Positions 29,987-40,700 of a stretch of 64,000 nt of DNA are shown here, one piece after another. Each line of letters opens with the position of its first letter. Positions within the stretch are counted from its first letter, which is position 1. The notes under the pieces are model-generated. The model was given only the letters and a program-made list of their open reading frames with translations. It did not search any database and was not told where the DNA came from. The stretch covers positions 868,001 to 932,000 of the forward strand of contig NZ_CP058627.1 in assembly GCF_013403565.1 (NCBI RefSeq), read 5' to 3'. The stretch comes from Chitinibacter bivalviorum (GTDB taxonomy: Bacteria; Pseudomonadota; Gammaproteobacteria; Burkholderiales; Chitinibacteraceae). The position numbers were made by a program, and so were the translations under genes.

Positions 29987-30762
29987 ATGCCACAGGCTAT
30001 GTGATCCGAGGGCAGGTCATGCACGCGCGCTTGCGCCCCGCGGCAAATCGCTTTGTCTACCCCGTGTTCTGTATTCGTATCAATCTAGCCCGCTTGGCTG
30101 AGCTAGATAATGCATGGTTTGGGGTCGATCGTACTCGCATTGTTTCGATCCGTACCCGCGATTATGGCCCGCGGGACGGCAGTAATTTGCAGCGCTGGAT
30201 GCGCCAATTATTGGCTGCGCAACACATCACTTGTGATGGCGAAATCTGGCTACAGACGTTCCCCCGCGTATTGGGATTTGCTTTTAACCCTGTGAGCTTT
30301 TGGTATTGCCATGATGCAGGTGGCAATTTAATTGCGGTGCTGGCTGAAGTTAACAATACCTTTGGTGAAACCCATAGGTATCTGCTGCAAGGCCAATCAG
30401 GTGCTGCTATTGATGGAAATACCCAGCTGATCATTAAAAAATTAATGCATGTTTCGCCTTTTTGCGAAGTGCAGGGGCATTACCAATTTCGTTTTCGGGA
30501 TACCGAGCAAACTAGTTTTGTCGGTATCGACTACTACGACGAGAGTGGATTGCTGATCAAAACCGCCATCGGTGGTTACCGGCAAGCGTGGTCGCTCGCT
30601 GCCGTGCGGTACGCTGTGATGATGCAGCCATTTCTTACCTTCGGCGTGGTTTGCCGGATTCACTGGCAGGCCGCCAAATTATGGTGGAAGAAAGTCCCTT
30701 TTTTCCGTAAACCAGCACCACCTGAGCAAGGTTTGAGCTTTCAACAGGAGCGCACATTATGA
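29983..30762 (+). CDS. DUF1365 family protein
   Basis: A 259-residue protein of unknown biochemical function. It has the family-typical N-terminus (GQVMHARLRPAANRFVYPVF), LQTFPRVLGFAFNPVSFWYC, LAEVNNTFGETHRYLL and KLMHVSPFCEVQGHYQFRF. DUF1365 genes almost always sit between an FAD oxidoreductase and a Cfa-like methyltransferase, as here, so a shared step in acyl-chain modification is inferred. It overlaps both neighbours by four bases (ATGA), strong evidence of translational coupling. Confidence 0.9.
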   Translation: MNATGYVIRGQVMHARLRPAANRFVYPVFCIRINLARLAELDNAWFGVDRTRIVSIRTRDYGPRDGSNLQRWMRQLLAAQHITCDGEIWLQTFPRVLGFAFNPVSFWYCHDAGGNLIAVLAEVNNTFGETHRYLLQGQSGAAIDGNTQLIIKKLMHVSPFCEVQGHYQFRFRDTEQTSFVGIDYYDESGLLIKTAIGGYRQAWSLAAVRYAVMMQPFLTFGVVCRIHWQAAKLWWKKVPFFRKPAPPEQGLSFQQERTL

Positions 30763-31970
30763 GCCAAGTCCGTGCCATTACGGCTATATCGCGTAGCTTG
30801 CCTGCTGCCGCGAGGATTTTTATCAATTTACTGTCACGGCTTGAGATCGGCCACTTGCAGCTGTTGACGCCGCAAGGTGAATGTCTGATGTTTGGCGATT
30901 TGCGTGAGCCGCCGAGTGCGACCTTGCAGGTTCACGATTGGCGAGCTTGCGCGCGGATCATCAAAGCGGGCGATATTGGCTTTGCCGAGGCCTATGAGGC
31001 GGGCTGGATTGATAGCCCAGATGTCACTGCTGTGCTGCGGCTGGCGATACGCAATGACCGCGTACTCGATAAAATGGTGTTTGGCGGCAAACTAAGTACG
31101 CTGTGGTATCGCCTCAAACATCTATTGCGCCCCAATACGCGCAAAGGTAGCCGCAAAAACATCCATGCGCACTACGATATTGGCAATGAATTTTATAGCC
31201 GCTGGCTCGATCCGAGCTGGACCTATTCCAGCGCCATTTTTGCCGGCGATTACGCACAAAGCTTGCACAGCGCTCAAAGCCAGAAATATCAGCGCATAGT
31301 CGATGAATTAGGCTTAAAAGCTGGCGATCAAGTATTAGAAATCGGCTGTGGCTGGGGCGGCTTTGCCGAGCATGCCGCCAAGCTGGGTATTCGCGTGCAT
31401 GGCGTGACGATTTCACCCGCGCAATTGGCCATTGCGACTGAACGCATTGCGGCACAGAATTTATCGGCTTTAGCGCAGTTAGAAATCTGCGACTACCGCG
31501 ATTTACGCGGACAGTACGACGCCATTGTGTCGATCGAAATGTTTGAAGCGGTCGGCGAAAAATTCTGGCCGCAGTATTTCACGACGGTGGCTGCGCGCCT
31601 CAAACCCGGCGGCAAGGCGCTGATTCAAACGATCACCATCGACGAGCGCTATTTCGAGCGCTACCGCAGTAGCACTGATTTTATTCAGCAATATATTTTC
31701 CCTGGCGGCATGTTGCCCAGTCCCGAGCGCTTTGTCGCTGCGGCGAACAAAGCTGGGCTGAGCACGCAAGATCAATATCGCTTTGGGCCTGATTATGCCG
31801 AAACGTTGCGTCGCTGGGATCATGGTTTTACGCAGCAACGCGATCCAATCCGTCAGCAAGGTTTTGATGAAGCATTTATGCGCATTTGGCATTTGTATCT
31901 TTGCTATTGCGAGGCGGGCTTTGATGAGGGGCGTACCGATGTTATTCAATTTACGCTACAAAAAGACTAA
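30759..31970 (+). CDS. Cyclopropane-fatty-acyl-phospholipid synthase-like methyltransferase
   Basis: A 403-residue SAM-dependent enzyme of the Cfa/mycolic acid synthase family. The core shows HYDIGNEFYSRWLDPSWTYS, the SAM motif LEIGCGWGGFAEHAA, IVSIEMFEAVGEKFWP, QTITIDERYF and IQQYIFPGGMLPS. These act on double bonds of phospholipid acyl chains, adding a methylene or a methyl group. In operons with FAD and DUF1365 partners some homologues methylate vaccenate on the way to furan fatty acids, so methylation rather than cyclopropanation is possible. Confidence 0.93.
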   Translation: MSQVRAITAISRSLPAAARIFINLLSRLEIGHLQLLTPQGECLMFGDLREPPSATLQVHDWRACARIIKAGDIGFAEAYEAGWIDSPDVTAVLRLAIRNDRVLDKMVFGGKLSTLWYRLKHLLRPNTRKGSRKNIHAHYDIGNEFYSRWLDPSWTYSSAIFAGDYAQSLHSAQSQKYQRIVDELGLKAGDQVLEIGCGWGGFAEHAAKLGIRVHGVTISPAQLAIATERIAAQNLSALAQLEICDYRDLRGQYDAIVSIEMFEAVGEKFWPQYFTTVAARLKPGGKALIQTITIDERYFERYRSSTDFIQQYIFPGGMLPSPERFVAAANKAGLSTQDQYRFGPDYAETLRRWDHGFTQQRDPIRQQGFDEAFMRIWHLYLCYCEAGFDEGRTDVIQFTLQKD

Positions 31971-32511
31971 TTCAATTGCATTGGGTATCGCGCTAAAAGC
32001 CTTATTTATATTGTTATTGCTAGCTATACCCCAGGGGTGGGTGCTTGCTAACCCTTGGCGAGCGGAATTGCCGCAAGCCAAAGTGCTGGGTAGCGGAGAG
32101 TTAACGTGGTTTGGCTTGAAGGTGTACTCGGCCAAATTGTGGAGTGAACAAAAAACCTTTGACCCTAATTCGCCCTATGCTTTGGAGCTAACGTATCAGC
32201 GCCGCATCAGTCGCGAGCAGTTTGTAGAAACCAGCCTTGATGAGATCAAGCGTTTATTCGGTGCGCGCTACAACGATGCACAGTTGAAAAGCTGGGCTGC
32301 GGAGATGAACCGTGCATTTACCGATGTCAAAGACGGGGATCAGCTGATCGGCGTGCATCTGCCCGGCGTTGGCTGCCGTTTTTATAATCGCAGCCAGTTG
32401 CTGGCGGACATTCGCGACCCAGAGTTTGCCAAGGCTTTTTTTGCGATTTGGTTTGATGAACGCACCAAAGATAGCCAATTGCGTGCGCAATTAATGGGTG
32501 TGGCCAAATGA
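31939..32511 (+). CDS. Chalcone isomerase-like exported protein
   Basis: A 190-residue protein with an N-terminal hydrophobic export segment (ALFILLLLAIPQGWVLA) and the chalcone-isomerase-like pattern LGSGELTWFGLKVYSAKLW, YQRRISREQFVETSLDEI and DGDQLIGVHLPGVGCRFY. Bacterial members have no known isomerase activity and may bind fatty acids. ATG 31939 overlaps the methyltransferase gene by 32 bases; ATG 31924 is a close alternative. Its TGA overlaps the next ATG. Its place fits an accessory role in lipid handling at the periplasmic side. Confidence 0.82.
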   Translation: MLFNLRYKKTNSIALGIALKALFILLLLAIPQGWVLANPWRAELPQAKVLGSGELTWFGLKVYSAKLWSEQKTFDPNSPYALELTYQRRISREQFVETSLDEIKRLFGARYNDAQLKSWAAEMNRAFTDVKDGDQLIGVHLPGVGCRFYNRSQLLADIRDPEFAKAFFAIWFDERTKDSQLRAQLMGVAK

Positions 32512-33770
32512 GCCGCCTCGCTGAACATCGCTCCTTAGCGGCGTATGGGCTGTTGGGTTTGCCTTTGGCGATGTCGGCTTTGCCGGTTTATGTGCAAATC
32601 CCTGCGTATTACAGTACCCAATTGGGGTTGGCTCTGGCGGGGACTGGCTGGGTGCTGTTTCTGGCGCGTTTGATCGATACTGTGCAAGACCCCTGGCTGG
32701 GGCGTTGCATTGACGGCCTGCATGGGCGGGCCTTGTTCAGATGGTTGCTTGCCGGTGCCGGGGTGCTCGCCTTCGCGTTTGCTGGCTTGTGGATGCCCCT
32801 GGTGGCCGGGGGGTATTTGATGCTATGGCTTGCCGTGATGCTTGTTGTGGCTTATACGGCGCACAGTATGCTCAATATTGCCTATCTTGCCTGGGGCGCA
32901 CGTCTTCATCCTCAGTCAAATTCATCAACGGTACTCGGTGGGGCCGCGTGGCGAGAGGCAGCTGGCTTGTTTGGTGTGATTGTGGCCAGCGTGTTGCCGA
33001 GTTGGATGCTGACGTTGCCAGCTGCACGCATGTCAAATGCGCTGATGTTATATAGCGCCGCTTTTGCCACTTTGCTATTGCTTGCCGTGTGGGCGTTGTT
33101 GCGAGTTGCTCCGCCTTGGGTCCGGGTTGAAACGCCGTCAACTCACTGGCGCGACGCGGCCAATTTAATGCGGAATAACCCTCGCTTTGTCCGCTTGCTG
33201 TGGCCTTATTTTCTGAACGCCATTTCAGTGGCCGTCCCTGCGACTTTGGCGCTGTTTTTTATCAACGACCGACTCATGGCGCCCGATTTGGCCGGTGTTT
33301 TTCTGGCGCTGTATTTTGTTGCCGCAGCCATGGGTTTGCCGCTTTGGGTGTCGCTGGCGAATCGTATCGGCGTATTGGCCAGTTGGCGTTGGGGCATGTG
33401 CTTGGCAGTACTCGCATTTTGCAGCGCGAGCTTGCTTGGGCCTGGTGATCACTTAGCTTATGCCGTGGTGTGTTTTGCGGCGGGGCTGGCTCTAGGTTCT
33501 GATTTAGCGCTGCCCCCCGTGGCTTTGGCCAGCATCATCCCTGCGCAGCAAGCTCCAGCTTTGTACTACGGCATCTGGACCTTATTGGGTAAATTGGCGC
33601 TGGCCTTGGCTGGTTTGTCTTTGCCCTTATTGGCGGTTTTAGGCTATCAGCCAGGTTTGCCAGCCGGTGCTGAGTTGGCATGGGTTTACGCTGGTATTCC
33701 TTGCGTTTTCAAAGTGCTGGCTTTGTTGCTGTTAAATCGGACCGAACCATCTAGTGAGGCATCATCATGA
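32508..33770 (+). CDS. MFS transporter, GPH (MFS_2) type
   Basis: A 420-residue membrane protein with about twelve hydrophobic segments. The motif DTVQDPWLGRCID resembles the DxxxDPxxG signature of the glycoside-pentoside-hexuronide:cation symporters. In this conserved lipid operon it more likely moves a lipid or lipid precursor than a sugar, a role inferred from context, since MFS_2-type lipid transporters exist. It overlaps both neighbours by four bases. Confidence 0.83.
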   Translation: MSRLAEHRSLAAYGLLGLPLAMSALPVYVQIPAYYSTQLGLALAGTGWVLFLARLIDTVQDPWLGRCIDGLHGRALFRWLLAGAGVLAFAFAGLWMPLVAGGYLMLWLAVMLVVAYTAHSMLNIAYLAWGARLHPQSNSSTVLGGAAWREAAGLFGVIVASVLPSWMLTLPAARMSNALMLYSAAFATLLLLAVWALLRVAPPWVRVETPSTHWRDAANLMRNNPRFVRLLWPYFLNAISVAVPATLALFFINDRLMAPDLAGVFLALYFVAAAMGLPLWVSLANRIGVLASWRWGMCLAVLAFCSASLLGPGDHLAYAVVCFAAGLALGSDLALPPVALASIIPAQQAPALYYGIWTLLGKLALALAGLSLPLLAVLGYQPGLPAGAELAWVYAGIPCVFKVLALLLLNRTEPSSEASS

Positions 33771-34303
33771 AATCAAACATTAAAACAGCCATTGTGAGTG
33801 CGTTTTGTGGCGCGCTAATGGGCTGCGCTTCGCCTGATGTTCAGCAATATCAAAAATCGGAACCCAAGCTCGACCTGGCCGAGTATTTCCTTGGCACCAC
33901 CGATGCCTGGGGCATGTTTCAAAAGCGCAATGGCGATGTGGTAAAGCGTTTTCATGTCGAAATTACTGGCACACAGCAGGCGGGCAAGTTGATTTTGGAT
34001 GAACGTTTTAAGTATGACGATGGTAGTACGCAGCAACGGGTGTGGACTTTGGTGCAACAAGCGGATGGCAGTTGGCGTGGCACGGCCGATGATGTCAAAG
34101 GTGAAGCGGTGGGTAAAGTGGCTGGCAATGCCCTTAACTGGCAGTACACGCTGCTACTGCCCGTTGATGGCAAAACCTATGAAATGAAATTTGATGATTG
34201 GATGTTTTTGATTGATCGCAAATCGATGATCAATCGCGCCAGTATGAGCAAATTTGGTTTTGAATTGGGTCAGGTAACGCTGTTCTTTAAGAAAAGGGAC
34301 TGA
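33767..34303 (+). CDS. DUF3833 lipoprotein
   Basis: A 178-residue lipoprotein with a lipobox (ALMGC, Cys near residue 22). The mature part matches DUF3833: LAEYFLGTTDAWGMFQKRNG, DERFKYDDGSTQQRVW, WRGTADDVKGEAVGKVAGNA and DDWMFLIDRKSMINRASMSK. The function is unknown; the fold looks like a lipocalin-type beta barrel by its alternating pattern. Located between the transporter and the SDR of the operon, it may carry lipid between membranes. Confidence 0.85.
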   Translation: MKSNIKTAIVSAFCGALMGCASPDVQQYQKSEPKLDLAEYFLGTTDAWGMFQKRNGDVVKRFHVEITGTQQAGKLILDERFKYDDGSTQQRVWTLVQQADGSWRGTADDVKGEAVGKVAGNALNWQYTLLLPVDGKTYEMKFDDWMFLIDRKSMINRASMSKFGFELGQVTLFFKKRD

Positions 34304-34305
34304 TC

Positions 34306-35088
34306 ATGTTTTCATCGCTCAATACCCCCATTGCAGATTGGGGTGCGCAAAGGGTCTGGTTAATTGGCGCGTCCAGCGGCATCGGCGCTGCTTTGGCCAA
34401 GCAGATGCTAAATGCAGGTGCTGAAGTGGTGATTAGTGCTCGGCGCTTGCCGCAATTGCAACAAGTGGCCGCTGACTATCAAAAAGCCCATATTGTGCCG
34501 CTCGATGTGAGCGATCAAGCGGCTTGGGCCGCGGCCTATGCTCAGGTTGTGCATCGAATTGGTACGCCTGATTTGGTGGTATTTTGCGCTGCAGATTATC
34601 GCCCTGAGCGTAGTTGGGAAGTGAACGTGTCGCAGGCGGAAAGCACCTTGCGTATTAATCTGCTTAGCGCCTATGCCGCGATTGAACAGGTTTTGCCTGC
34701 AATGTTGGCACGCGGCACGGGCGGCGTGGCGTTGATTGCTAGTGTGGCGGGCTATTTAGGCTTGCCCAATGCCAGTGTGTATGGCCCGAGCAAAGCGGCG
34801 CTAATTAATTTGGCTGAAATTTTATATAGTGATTTGCACCCAAAGGGACTCAATGTCTACCTGATCAATCCAGGCTTTGTGAAAACCGGCTTGACGGCGA
34901 AAAATACCTTCGCCATGCCTGCACTGCAAACGCCGCAGCAGGCCGCTATGGCGATTTGGCAAGGTATCAGTGCCGGTGAGTTTGAAATTCATTTTCCGCG
35001 CCGTTTTACCCGTTGGCTAAAATTGCTGCAATTGATGCCCTATCGTTTACGATTTGCGCTGTTTGAACGTTACCTGAAAATCTCATGA
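34306..35088 (+). CDS. Short-chain dehydrogenase/reductase
   Basis: A 260-residue SDR. It has the Rossmann motif LIGASSGIGAALAKQML, the CAADY segment in place of NNAG, the catalytic Ser in LIASVAGYLG and YGPSKAAL as the YxxxK site. The family oxidises or reduces hydroxyl/carbonyl groups with NAD(P); a lipid substrate is inferred from the operon. The gene begins two bases after the DUF3833 stop and overlaps the next gene by four bases. Confidence 0.9.
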   Translation: MFSSLNTPIADWGAQRVWLIGASSGIGAALAKQMLNAGAEVVISARRLPQLQQVAADYQKAHIVPLDVSDQAAWAAAYAQVVHRIGTPDLVVFCAADYRPERSWEVNVSQAESTLRINLLSAYAAIEQVLPAMLARGTGGVALIASVAGYLGLPNASVYGPSKAALINLAEILYSDLHPKGLNVYLINPGFVKTGLTAKNTFAMPALQTPQQAAMAIWQGISAGEFEIHFPRRFTRWLKLLQLMPYRLRFALFERYLKIS

Positions 35089-35507
35089 CCCAATTAAATG
35101 AAATCCTTGCCTGGTATGGCAGCCTTAGCCCTGAGACTCTGGCTCAGTTGCCGGCGTATTATCAAGCGCAAGCGCGCTTTAAAGATCCATTTAATGATGT
35201 GATTGGGCCAGCGGCGATTGCTAAGATTTTCGAGCATATGTTTGCGACTACGGATAATCCACGCTTTGTGATTGAAAATACCATTGAACAAGGTCAACAG
35301 GCTTTCGTAACTTGGGTCTTTCATTTTCATTTAAATGGCCAGGCCTATTCGATCGTCGGCGGATCGCATTTTGTTTTTGGTGACGATGGTTTGGTGACCT
35401 TGCATCGGGATTATTGGGATGCGGCCGAAGAATTACTGCAAAAACTGCCCGTGGTTGGGGCGCCAATACGCTGGCTGCGGGGAAAGTTTAAAGTGCCTCA
35501 AACATAA
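35085..35507 (+). CDS. NTF2-like/SnoaL-type protein
   Basis: A 140-residue protein of the nuclear-transport-factor-2 fold: an N-terminal helix (ETLAQLPAYYQAQARFKDPF) followed by beta strands with FVTWVFHFHLNGQAYSIVGG and LVTLHRDYWDAAEELLQKLP. Such cone-shaped folds bind hydrophobic ligands or act as small isomerases or hydratases. It is the last gene of the eight-gene operon, which ends at the bidirectional terminator shared with metG. Confidence 0.83.
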   Translation: MTQLNEILAWYGSLSPETLAQLPAYYQAQARFKDPFNDVIGPAAIAKIFEHMFATTDNPRFVIENTIEQGQQAFVTWVFHFHLNGQAYSIVGGSHFVFGDDGLVTLHRDYWDAAEELLQKLPVVGAPIRWLRGKFKVPQT

Positions 35508-35509
35508 AA

Positions 35510-35538
35510 AACGGCACGCTATACGTGCCGTTGTTTTT
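35510..35538. terminator. Bidirectional terminator, lipid operon and metG
   Basis: A perfect 9-bp stem (35510-35518 AACGGCACG, 35524-35532 CGTGCCGTT) with loop CTATA is flanked by A-rich and T-rich runs on either side, between convergent genes. Confidence 0.85.
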
Positions 35539-35550
35539 AAGTTGAAGCGC

Positions 35551-37593
35551 TTATTTCACCCGCATGCCCGGTTTTGCACCTGCGTGTGGCTCAAGGATAT
35601 ACAAGCCACCATCGCCGCCGGCCGCCAATACCATGCCTTCGGACATGCCAAACTTCATCTTGCGTGGCGCCAAATTAGCAACCATTACCGTGTGTTTGCC
35701 GATCAAATCTTCGGGCTTGTACGCCGATTTAATCCCTGCAAATACATTGCGAGTTTCATTGCCTAAGTCGAGGGTCAGTTGCAGCAGCTTCTCTGCACCT
35801 TCGACGTGTTGCGCATTGGCAATCAACGCAATACGCAGATCGACTTTCATAAAGTCATCAATGCTGCAGGTCTCAGCAATCGGTGCAATTTCAAAGCTTG
35901 GCGCTGCCTTGGCTGCGGCCGGTGCTTCGATGGGCGCGAGTGATTGCTTGTTTTCTTCGACCATGGCTTCGATGTTTTTCGGATCGATACGCACCATCAA
36001 ATGGTTGTAGGCATTAATGCTGTGATCGAGCAATAGATTTTGCGCATCCGCCCATTGTAGTGGGGGTATATTCAGGAAAGCCTCTACATCATTGGATAGC
36101 TTGGGCAATACTGGCTTGAGGTATATCGTTAGTAGGCGGAACGCATTAATCAGGATCGAGCAAACGCGTTGCAAGTTGGCTTCCTGGCCTTCCTGCTTGG
36201 CCATTTCCCACGGTTTGTTTTGATCGACAAATTGATTTACTTCATCAGTCAGCGCCATGATTTCACGAATTGCCCGGCTGTACTCGCGGGCATCATAATG
36301 CGCTGCGATGCCCTCGCTTGCGGCTTGCAATTTGTTGAGTAATTCAACGCCCGATAAATCAGCCGCCAATTTCCCTTCAAATCGCTTAGTAATAAAGCCT
36401 GCTGCACGGCTGGCGATATTGATGTATTTGCCGATTAGATCGCTGTTCACGCGCGCCGTGAAGTCTTCGAGATTCAGATCGATGTCTTCAAAGGTATTGG
36501 ATAACTTGGCGGCAAAGTAGTAGCGCAACCACTCAGGATTGAGGTGATTGAGGTACGATTCGGCAGTAATAAAAGTGCCGCGCGATTTACTCATTTTCGC
36601 GCCATCAACTGTCAAGAAACCGTGCGTGTTGATCGCTGTTGGGGTTCGATAGCCTGCGTATTCGAGCATTGCTGGCCAGAATAGAGCGTGGAAATACAAG
36701 ATGTCCTTGCCGATGAAGTGATACAACTCGGTCGTTGAATCCTTTTTCCAGTACTCATCAAAATCGATACCAAGGCGGTCGCACAGGTTTTTATGGCTGG
36801 CCATATAGCCAACCGGCGCATCAAGCCAAACGTAGAAATATTTACCCGGCGCATCAGGGATTTCAAAGCCGAAATACGGTGCGTCGCGCGAAATATCCCA
36901 GTCCGACAAGCCAGACTCAAACCATTCCTGCATTTTATTGGCCGCTTCAGCTTGCAATTTACCTGGCGTATTGGTCCAGCCTTTCAGGAAATCTTCACAT
37001 TCGCCGAGTTTAAAGAAGTAATGCTCTGACTCGCGCATTTCGGGTGTTGCGCCTGATACAGCAGAGTACGGGTTCTTCAATTCGGTCGGGCTGTATGTCG
37101 CGCCACAAGATTCACAGTTATCGCCATATTGATCTTTCGCGCCGCATTTCGGGCATTCGCCTTTTACGAAACGATCGGGCAGGAACATGCTTTTGACTGG
37201 GTCGTAGAGCTGGTTAATCGTGCGACTAGCGATTTTGCCGTTGGCTTTGAGCTTTTTATAAATATCACAGGCGAATTCGCGATTTTCAGCGCTATTGGTG
37301 CTGTAGTAATTGTCAAAGCCAACATGAAAACCTGCGAAGTCACGCGAATGCTCGCCATGCACGCGAGCGATCAGTGCTTCTGGTGTAATGCCTTCTTTTT
37401 CTGCCCGCAACATGATCGGCGTGCCGTGAGTATCGTCTGCACACACATAGTGGCAAGTGTGGCCGCGTGATTTTTGAAAACGTACCCAAATATCGGTTTG
37501 GATATATTCAACCAGATGGCCAATATGAATCGCGCCGTTGGCATAGGGTAGGGCAGAAGTAACAAGGATCTTGCGTGGACTAGTAGTGGTCAT
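35551..37593 (-). CDS. metG: Methionyl-tRNA synthetase
   Basis: Charges tRNA-Met. The 680-residue protein has HIGH-type [14 protein letters not shown], a four-cysteine zinc module ([18 protein letters not shown]), and the KMSKS motif ([12 protein letters not shown]). The C-terminal ~110 residues are the tRNA-binding EMAP-like domain ([35 protein letters not shown]), as in E. coli MetG. ATG 37593 is preferred over 37614 because homologues begin [20 protein letters not shown]. It is convergent with the lipid operon. Confidence 0.97.
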   Translation of the reverse strand: MTTTSPRKILVTSALPYANGAIHIGHLVEYIQTDIWVRFQKSRGHTCHYVCADDTHGTPIMLRAEKEGITPEALIARVHGEHSRDFAGFHVGFDNYYSTNSAENREFACDIYKKLKANGKIASRTINQLYDPVKSMFLPDRFVKGECPKCGAKDQYGDNCESCGATYSPTELKNPYSAVSGATPEMRESEHYFFKLGECEDFLKGWTNTPGKLQAEAANKMQEWFESGLSDWDISRDAPYFGFEIPDAPGKYFYVWLDAPVGYMASHKNLCDRLGIDFDEYWKKDSTTELYHFIGKDILYFHALFWPAMLEYAGYRTPTAINTHGFLTVDGAKMSKSRGTFITAESYLNHLNPEWLRYYFAAKLSNTFEDIDLNLEDFTARVNSDLIGKYINIASRAAGFITKRFEGKLAADLSGVELLNKLQAASEGIAAHYDAREYSRAIREIMALTDEVNQFVDQNKPWEMAKQEGQEANLQRVCSILINAFRLLTIYLKPVLPKLSNDVEAFLNIPPLQWADAQNLLLDHSINAYNHLMVRIDPKNIEAMVEENKQSLAPIEAPAAAKAAPSFEIAPIAETCSIDDFMKVDLRIALIANAQHVEGAEKLLQLTLDLGNETRNVFAGIKSAYKPEDLIGKHTVMVANLAPRKMKFGMSEGMVLAAGGDGGLYILEPHAGAKPGMRVK

Positions 37594-37746
37594 GAGTACG
37601 CCAAATGAAAGCAAACAATGGCTCGATTATAACTCAGACTGGGCCTGGGCTGTTCAGGCGCAAAGCTTGCTGATTGGGCTATAGTAAAAAAAGCCCAAAA
37701 TTGGCCAAGCCACCTAGCTTAAATAAAAACGGTAGCTATTGCGCGC

Positions 37747-40700
37747 ATGAATAAATTAATCAATCAATTTCTCGTCAATATACGCGCCGTGATCGTGTTG
37801 ATTATTGTGCTGGGCGTGACGGCAAGCTTTATTGCCTGGCGCGTGGCTCAAGCGCGGATAGATGATCAGGAGCAAGTTCGATTTACCCAGCAAACAGATG
37901 TGCTAATCACTACGCTGCAATTGCGGATTCATAGTTTGACGCTGGGATTGCGCGGTGCGCGTTCTGTACCCATTCTCACCAATGGCGAAATGCTCCCCCA
38001 TCATTTTCGTCGCTACATGGAAAGCCGTGATCTAAAGGTCGAATTTCCTGGCGCCTTGGGTTTTGGTTTTATTCGGAAGGTTGCAGCTGCCGATTTGCCT
38101 GCATATGTGCAGCAACAACAACATTACCGCCCCGATTTTGCTATCAAAACTCTTTCGCCAACTCAGAATTCCCAGAGTGAAGAATTTTTCATTATTGAGT
38201 ATATCGAGCCGCTGGCGAGCAATCGGTCGGCTCTGGGCTTGAATGTCGCGACTGAAGCAAAACGTCGTGCCGCAGCAATAAAATCGATGCAAACTGACAG
38301 TATCGCTTTGTCGGAAGGCTTGCAGTTAGTTCAAGTAGGCAAAAAAGAGCCCGGGTTTTTAATATTCCTTCCATATTATTTGCCACCCATGGAAGGGGCT
38401 GCACCACTTCGCCCAGATCAAAGGGAAGATCATTTAATCGGCTGGGTTTATGCACCTATTTTGGTCTCCAAGATGATGGCAGGTTTGGTGCAATATTTGC
38501 CGAAGAATATTGATTTTAAGATGTATTCTGGGACGCAAATTAAGCAAGATACACTGTTATTTGATTTTAATCCGCATGCAAGCAAACTCTCTATTTTTGA
38601 TCGCGAATTTCATCGTCAGGCCAAAGTAAATTTGGGGGGGCAGACTTGGACCTTGGTGATGAGCGGGCACGAAGAAAGGGCGAATGATCTTCAAGCGTGG
38701 CTACCCGAGGTATTGTTAATTAGTGGTATTGGTTTTACTGCTCTCATGGTCTTGTTTTTGCTCGGTCTGGTGCGGATGAGAAATCAAGCTTTGCGCTTGG
38801 CTGAGCAGATGTCGCATACGGCGCGGCAGCGCGAGTTACAAATGAATGCGGTGCTCGATAGCACGCCTGATTGCATTATTCTGGCCGATCAACATGGTGA
38901 AATCTTGAGCGCCAATCGAGCGTTGCTTCGTATATTTGGCTATCCACCTGGAGACTTGATTGGGCACAACGTACGAGTGTTGATGCCCGAATCGGTCGCT
39001 CAGATGCATCAAGCCTACGTTGATGCATACCATTATTCGGGTAATTCTGGATTAATGGGGCGTGGTCGAGCGCTAAGGGGGCGTCGTCAAGATGGGGGTG
39101 AGTTCCCCGTTGAAATCAACTTAAACCAATTTGAATTTGATGGTGAGAAATTTTTAGTCGCGCAGGTTACTGATATTAGTCTGCGTGATGCTGCCGAAAA
39201 AGCGCTACTCGAAAAGCAAAGGCAGTTGAGCATGATTATCGAATGCTCAGGTTTGGGGACTTGGGATCTAAATTTGCAGGATGACTCTGCGATGTTTGGG
39301 GGTATGTGGGGTGAGATGCTTGGATTTAAAACCTCTGAGCTTATACCCGACTTATCTACTTGGAAGAGTCTGGTGCATCCAGACGATTTGCCTTTGGCTC
39401 TAGCCGCCTTGAGCGCGCATTCAGCGAAGCAGAGTACCGTATATAGCGCAGAAATTCGAATGAAAACTGCGAGTGGCCACTGGCGATGGATTTTGGCCGT
39501 TGGCCGTATTTATGAATGGGATGAGCATGGTCATGCGCTTCGGATTGCCGGGGTTCATTTTGATATCGATGCGCGTAAGCAAAACGAATTAATTTTACTG
39601 AGTCGTGAAGCTCAATTGGCTCGTTTGCAGAGTCAGCTCAGTGGCGTGGTCAATGCCGCGACCGAAGTCAGCATTATCGCTACCAATACGGAAGGGGTGA
39701 TACAGGTATTTAGCCCCGGCGCCGAGAAAATGCTCGGATACTCGGCGCATGAAATTATAAATCGGCAAAGCCCGGCGATATTTCATTTGCTTGATGAGGT
39801 GGTTGCACGCGCGCAGATCATCAAGGCGCAAACAGGCGATGAAGTATCGGGTTTTGAGGTCTTTATCTATTTTGCCAAACGGGGTCGCAGTGATACCAAT
39901 GAATGGACGTATGTGTGTAAAGACGGTTGTCATATACAAGTACGCCTATCGGTTACCGCTATTTTGGATGATGCCGGACAAATTACGGGTTATCTCGGTG
40001 TTGCTTACAATATTACCGAGCAAAAACGCTTAAATCAGGCAATGGCTCAAGCTAAAGAATTGGCTGAGTCGGCCAATCAGGCCAAAAGCGATTTTCTCGC
40101 CAATATGAGCCATGAAATCCGCACTCCAATGAATGCTGTGATTGGATTTTCGAGTCTGCTGGCTGATACCGAACTAACTAAAATGCAGCAGGACTTTGTC
40201 GTTTCGATTCAGCAATCGGGCGATGCTTTGCTGAGCTTGATTAATGATCTACTCGATTTTTCAAAAATCGAAGCTGGCCACTTAGAGCTGGAGCATATCG
40301 AGTTTGATTTAAGGCACACCCTAGAGGGGGCCGTAGATATTGTTTCAGAAAAAGCAAATACGCAAATGATTGACCTGGCGTGCTTGATTGATCCGCTGGT
40401 GCCCAGCAAGCTCATTGGTGATCCAGGGCGCTTGCGGCAAGTGATGCTCAATTTGCTCAATAATGCGATTAAATTTACTAGCCAAGGTGAAGTGGTGGCG
40501 CGCGTTAGCGCTAAGATCAATGCCGATCAGACGTGCCGTTTAAGAGTGACGGTCAAAGACTCCGGCATTGGTTTGAGTGCAGAAAATCAACTCAAATTAT
40601 TTAAGCCGTTTACACAGGCGGATTCTTCCACAACGCGTCGCTTTGGCGGGACTGGATTAGGCCTGTCTATTTGCAAACGCTTGGTCGAGGCTATGGGTGG

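Noticed and set aside
31783-31938. Long N-terminal extension of the chalcone-isomerase-like protein inside the methyltransferase gene
   Set aside because: It reads a different frame of a conserved gene; the signal-like segment follows ATG 31939 directly.
37674-37696. TTGGGCT...AGCCCAA inverted repeat upstream of the hybrid kinase
   Set aside because: Short stem with an A-rich loop in a 153-base spacer; no T-run or link to a known element, so it was not listed as a terminator.
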